Assembly: GCA_002470695.1 (NCBI GenBank)
Contig: DKNM01000018.1
Span: 1 to 9,029 of the forward strand
Length of the DNA stretch: 9,029 nt
Source of the DNA: Candidatus Neomicrothrix sp. UBA7388
GTDB taxonomy: Bacteria > Actinomycetota > Acidimicrobiia > Acidimicrobiales > Poriferisodalaceae
Direction of reading: 5' to 3'
Below the pieces are notes generated by a model that did no database searches, was not told where the DNA came from, and saw nothing but the letters and a program-made list of their open reading frames with translations. Below are positions 6,629 to 9,029 of this stretch, one piece after another. Made by a program: the position numbers and the translations under genes. Each line of letters opens with the position of its first letter. Position 1 is the stretch's first letter.

Positions 6629-7732
6629 ATGCCGTTTGCTGCTCACAAGGTGCTACTCGGAGGGGTTTCAGATGCAAGCGGTCTTGAATCCCTCATATCG
6701 GGTGGGCAAATCAATCCTGATCATGTGATTGCCGTCGTTGGGAAAACGGAGGGCAACGGGGGAGTTAACGACTACACAAGAATTTTGGCCGATCAGGCAT
6801 TTCGGACAACCCTGGTGAGCTCCGGCAGTCGCTCAATTTCCGAAGTCGAACAAATTCCAATGGCTTGGTCTGGGGGGACCGATGGCGTGTTGTGCCCCAA
6901 TGCTGTCATTTTTACACAAGATGACATAGCCCAAGAAGGTGACGGTCCCTCTCGCCTCGCAGTTGGCATTTCGATGAGCGACACGATCAAACCAGAAGAT
7001 ATAGGTAGACCAGCAATGGTCAATGTGATCGCCGACGGCGTGCGCGTCGCAATGACCAAAGCAGGCATCACTGATCCCAGTGATGTCCATTTTGTTCAGA
7101 CAAAAACACCTCTTTTGACTATGGAGTCGATTAACGAAGCTGCTAGCCGTGGTCAAACAGTGTTCACTCATGAACCTTTGGAGTCGATGGCTATTTCCAA
7201 TGGAACGGCTGCACTCGGAGTGGCGGTCGCTCTCGGCGAAATAGATATGCCTGAAGCTGAACAGATCGGATACGACCTGGATCTGTATTGCACGGTCGCA
7301 TCTTGCTCATCGGGTGTTGAATTGGACTGCGGCCAAATCGTGGTCGTGGGAAACGCCCCGGGTGCAGGTGGCAGATTCCGGGTTGGCCACTCAGTGATGA
7401 ACGATGCCATTGACTCTGCAGGTGTATATCAGGCAATTCGTGATGCTGGCCTTGCCCTGCCAGGGAACGCGTTGTCCCAGGATCTCGAGGGAAAAATTGT
7501 CCAGATTTTCGCCAAGGCGGAAGCTGATCCCCGTGGGCTGCTCCGCGGCTATCGGCAAGTAATGCTCAACGATTCTGATGTTCATCACCACCGGCAAATC
7601 AAAGCTGCAGTTGGAGGAGTTATAGCCGCTGCCGTAGAAGACCCCGCTGTCTTTGTGTCAGTCGCAGCACTTCACCAAGGTCCCCCAGGCGGCGGTCCGG
7701 TCGCAGCGATTGTCGAGTTATTTAATGACTGA
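6629..7732 (+). CDS. Ring-opening amidohydrolase (barbiturase/cyanuric acid hydrolase family)
   Basis: This family hydrolyses cyclic amides such as barbiturate (to ureidomalonate) or cyanuric acid (to carboxybiuret). The 367 residues match the usual length (about 350-380) and the three-repeat fold. Each repeat gives a Lys and a Ser: Lys39 (GKTEGNG) with Ser81 (SGGTDG), Lys159 (VQTKTPLLT) with Ser190 (SNGTAALG), and Lys296 (FAKAEA) with Ser344. Family landmarks [17 protein letters not shown] (241-257), MLNDSD (312-317) and [11 protein letters not shown] (349-359) are intact. Residues beside the serines differ from what I recall of characterised members: SGGTD for SGGTE, SNGTA for SRGAS, SVAAL for SGGAE. 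The substrate may therefore be neither barbiturate nor cyanurate. ATG 6629 is the only reasonable start, since a stop lies in frame at 6605; its ribosome site (GAGAGG, about 12 bases away) is loose. The next gene overlaps its end. Confidence 0.9.
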   Translation: MPFAAHKVLLGGVSDASGLESLISGGQINPDHVIAVVGKTEGNGGVNDYTRILADQAFRTTLVSSGSRSISEVEQIPMAWSGGTDGVLCPNAVIFTQDDIAQEGDGPSRLAVGISMSDTIKPEDIGRPAMVNVIADGVRVAMTKAGITDPSDVHFVQTKTPLLTMESINEAASRGQTVFTHEPLESMAISNGTAALGVAVALGEIDMPEAEQIGYDLDLYCTVASCSSGVELDCGQIVVVGNAPGAGGRFRVGHSVMNDAIDSAGVYQAIRDAGLALPGNALSQDLEGKIVQIFAKAEADPRGLLRGYRQVMLNDSDVHHHRQIKAAVGGVIAAAVEDPAVFVSVAALHQGPPGGGPVAAIVELFND

Positions 7733-8309
7733 CGTCGCAGCAGCGAGTCTGGCTTTGAGAGAGGTTTCTCCTGGCGCCATCGTGATTCTCGAACCGTACG
7801 GAGGTCACCAGTTCCCCAACGGCGTCGTTGCCGATACTGAAGTGGAATTGCCAGTAGTAGCACGACGCTGGTGGAACCCTAACTGTTCAGTAGTTCGCTT
7901 CGAGCAGGAACGCGTCGCTCAATTCTTGTCGAGAACCGAGTTTCCCAAACTCCCAATGCGACCTGAAGCTTGCGTTGGCTGGGGCCCGGGGCTGACACCT
8001 GCAGGCGATGATGTTATTTTGGGGATGCTGATTACGTTTCACGCATTAGGAGAAAAAATTCTCTCTAAGGACTTGTACGCGATATGCCGAAAAGATGCGA
8101 CGACAGCATATTCGTTCGAATTACTGACATATGCCTCTCGCGGTCAGGTTGCGCGACCGGTGCTTCATTTGATGGAAACGCTCGCTGGCTTCGGGGATCT
8201 TGATCGGGCGATTTATTCGCTCTCTAACTTTGGGGCCACCTCTGGGGGCTATGTAATGGAGGGTGTTCGTCTTGCCTTGAATACAGCTTTTAAGAGTGAG
8301 CCAGTGTGA
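7725..8309 (+). CDS. DUF2877 protein, AllH/YlbF-like subunit of a carbamoyltransferase system (short form)
   Basis: The 194-residue protein contains [12 protein letters not shown] (85-96), which matches the DUF2877 signature GxGPGLTPSGDD. Near the end, [16 protein letters not shown] and [13 protein letters not shown] fit the family's C-terminal pattern. E. coli AllH (YlbF) acts with AllF (FdrA) and AllG (YlbE, DUF1116) in oxamate carbamoyltransferase activity, splitting oxalurate with phosphate. The catalytic contribution of this subunit is not clear to me. AllH of E. coli is about 270 residues, so this one is shorter, mainly before the GPGLTP motif. ATG 7725 overlaps the amidohydrolase stop by 8 bases; an in-frame ATG at 7653 would overlap by 80 and is disfavoured. 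Its stop overlaps the fdrA GTG as GTGA, implying coupled translation and a shared complex. Confidence 0.78.
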   Translation: MTDVAAASLALREVSPGAIVILEPYGGHQFPNGVVADTEVELPVVARRWWNPNCSVVRFEQERVAQFLSRTEFPKLPMRPEACVGWGPGLTPAGDDVILGMLITFHALGEKILSKDLYAICRKDATTAYSFELLTYASRGQVARPVLHLMETLAGFGDLDRAIYSLSNFGATSGGYVMEGVRLALNTAFKSEPV

Positions 8310-9029
8310 TTGACCACGTTGAACTCCGCGAAGGTCTCTATCGAGACTCGGTAACACTGATGCTGTTGACTAGGACACTCTCTCAAGACACATCAATCAC
8401 CGACCCTATAGTCGCTATGGCAACCCCCCTGAACCTCGACTTGGCTCGAACGGCTGGTTATAAAATTCCTGACGGTTCGGGAAGTCAATTACTCATAGCA
8501 TTCAGAGCAGACGAAGACGAAGTGGCGCTCTGCTTGGAACGTATCGATGACCTATTGAGCCGATCACTCGAAGTGCCTGCTGCGCATGAAGCTTCGGACC
8601 ATTCAGCAACATCGCTAAGACGTTTAGTTACAGACTCACAATCAAATATTGCCCTGATTTCGGTCCCGGGTGAGCACGCCGCTTATCAAGCGGTTGAGGT
8701 GATTGAGGCAGGGGCCAATCCGGTCATCTTCAGTGACAACGTATCCATCAAGAACGAGTTGGCTCTTAAGTTGGAGGCGAAAAATCGGGGCCTGTTGGTC
8801 ATGGGCCCGGATTGTGGAACGGTAATTGTTGACGGTGTCGGGTTGGGTTTTGCGAATGTCATACCCGCTGGGCCTATTGGCCTGATTTCAGCGTCAGGCA
8901 CTGGTGCACAGCAGGTGCTGGCGCTGTGCGACCACGCTGGTCTAGGGGTTCGTCATGTGTTGGGGTTAGGTGGGCGCGACCTGACTGATGAGATTGGCGC
9001 TATATCTGCGCACGTAGCGCTTTCCTTGT
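8306..9029 (+). CDS. fdrA: FdrA (AllF-like) acyl-CoA synthetase-family protein, 3'-truncated by the window edge
   Basis: The frame is open from GTG 8306 to the edge, giving 241 residues of a protein that is about 555 in E. coli. The start ([18 protein letters not shown]) and the segments LISVPGEHAA, VIFSDNVS, LVMGPDCGT (164-172), SASGTGAQQ (195-203) and GLGGRD (220-225) match FdrA as I recall it. The later motifs belong to a succinyl-CoA-synthetase-alpha-like CoA-binding domain. In E. coli FdrA is one of three proteins required for oxamate carbamoyltransferase activity. The GTGA overlap with the DUF2877 gene fixes the start and suggests a complex. A DUF1116 (AllG/YlbE) gene is expected downstream but is outside the window. 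Sure of the family, unsure of the substrate. Confidence 0.92.
   Translation, partial: MIDHVELREGLYRDSVTLMLLTRTLSQDTSITDPIVAMATPLNLDLARTAGYKIPDGSGSQLLIAFRADEDEVALCLERIDDLLSRSLEVPAAHEASDHSATSLRRLVTDSQSNIALISVPGEHAAYQAVEVIEAGANPVIFSDNVSIKNELALKLEAKNRGLLVMGPDCGTVIVDGVGLGFANVIPAGPIGLISASGTGAQQVLALCDHAGLGVRHVLGLGGRDLTDEIGAISAHVALSL

Noticed and set aside
7653..7724. Longer start for the DUF2877 gene at ATG 7653
   Set aside because: It would overlap the amidohydrolase by 80 bases across its conserved C-terminus; ATG 7725 gives a short coupled overlap.

Overview
Bacterial DNA. Hand counts give about 60% G+C across the first 780 bases and about 51% from there rightward (91/180 for 781-960, 455/900 for 1021-1920). 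ATG and GTG starts, very tight gene packing and one probably leaderless gene would suit an actinobacterium or a Chloroflexota member, but nothing here fixes the taxon (low confidence).

Layout. (1) Bases 1-771 are the 3' part of a GC-rich gene. Its protein has a Thr/Pro linker followed by a globular domain with an HEGAH zinc-protease motif. (2) Bases 772-1022 have no protein gene. They hold two perfect hairpins and, on the minus strand, the 3' part of a tRNA-Val (anticodon TAC) that lacks its 5' acceptor strand. This remnant sits where the base composition changes and may be the attachment site of an integrated island lying to its right. (3) Minus strand: a carbamate kinase (arcC). (4) Divergent from it across 43 bp: an NmrA-like NAD(P)-binding protein, then the FAD, [2Fe-2S] and molybdopterin subunits of a xanthine-dehydrogenase-family hydroxylase, with 4-base overlaps or a 5-base gap between genes. 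(5) A 124-bp gap with a perfect 15-bp tandem duplication and a candidate promoter. (6) A ring-opening amidohydrolase (barbiturase/cyanuric acid hydrolase family), overlapped by a short DUF2877 (AllH/YlbF-like) gene, overlapped in turn by fdrA (AllF-like), which runs off the right edge.

How they may work together. The parts look like a catabolic route for a nitrogen heterocycle. The molybdenum hydroxylase would oxidise a ring carbon, the amidohydrolase would open the ring to a ureido acid, and FdrA with DUF2877 (plus a DUF1116 partner expected just outside the window) would transfer the carbamoyl group to phosphate. Carbamate kinase would then make ATP from the carbamoyl phosphate. E. coli AllFGH, reported as an oxamate carbamoyltransferase, and its carbamate kinase do the last two steps on oxalurate in allantoin breakdown. 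Ureidomalonate, the barbiturase product, is the one-CH2 homologue of oxalurate. An oxidative pyrimidine pathway (uracil/thymine to barbiturate to ureidomalonate) ending in carbamoyl phosphate rather than urea is therefore a reasonable hypothesis. The amidohydrolase has unusual residues next to its three serines, so its substrate may be something else.
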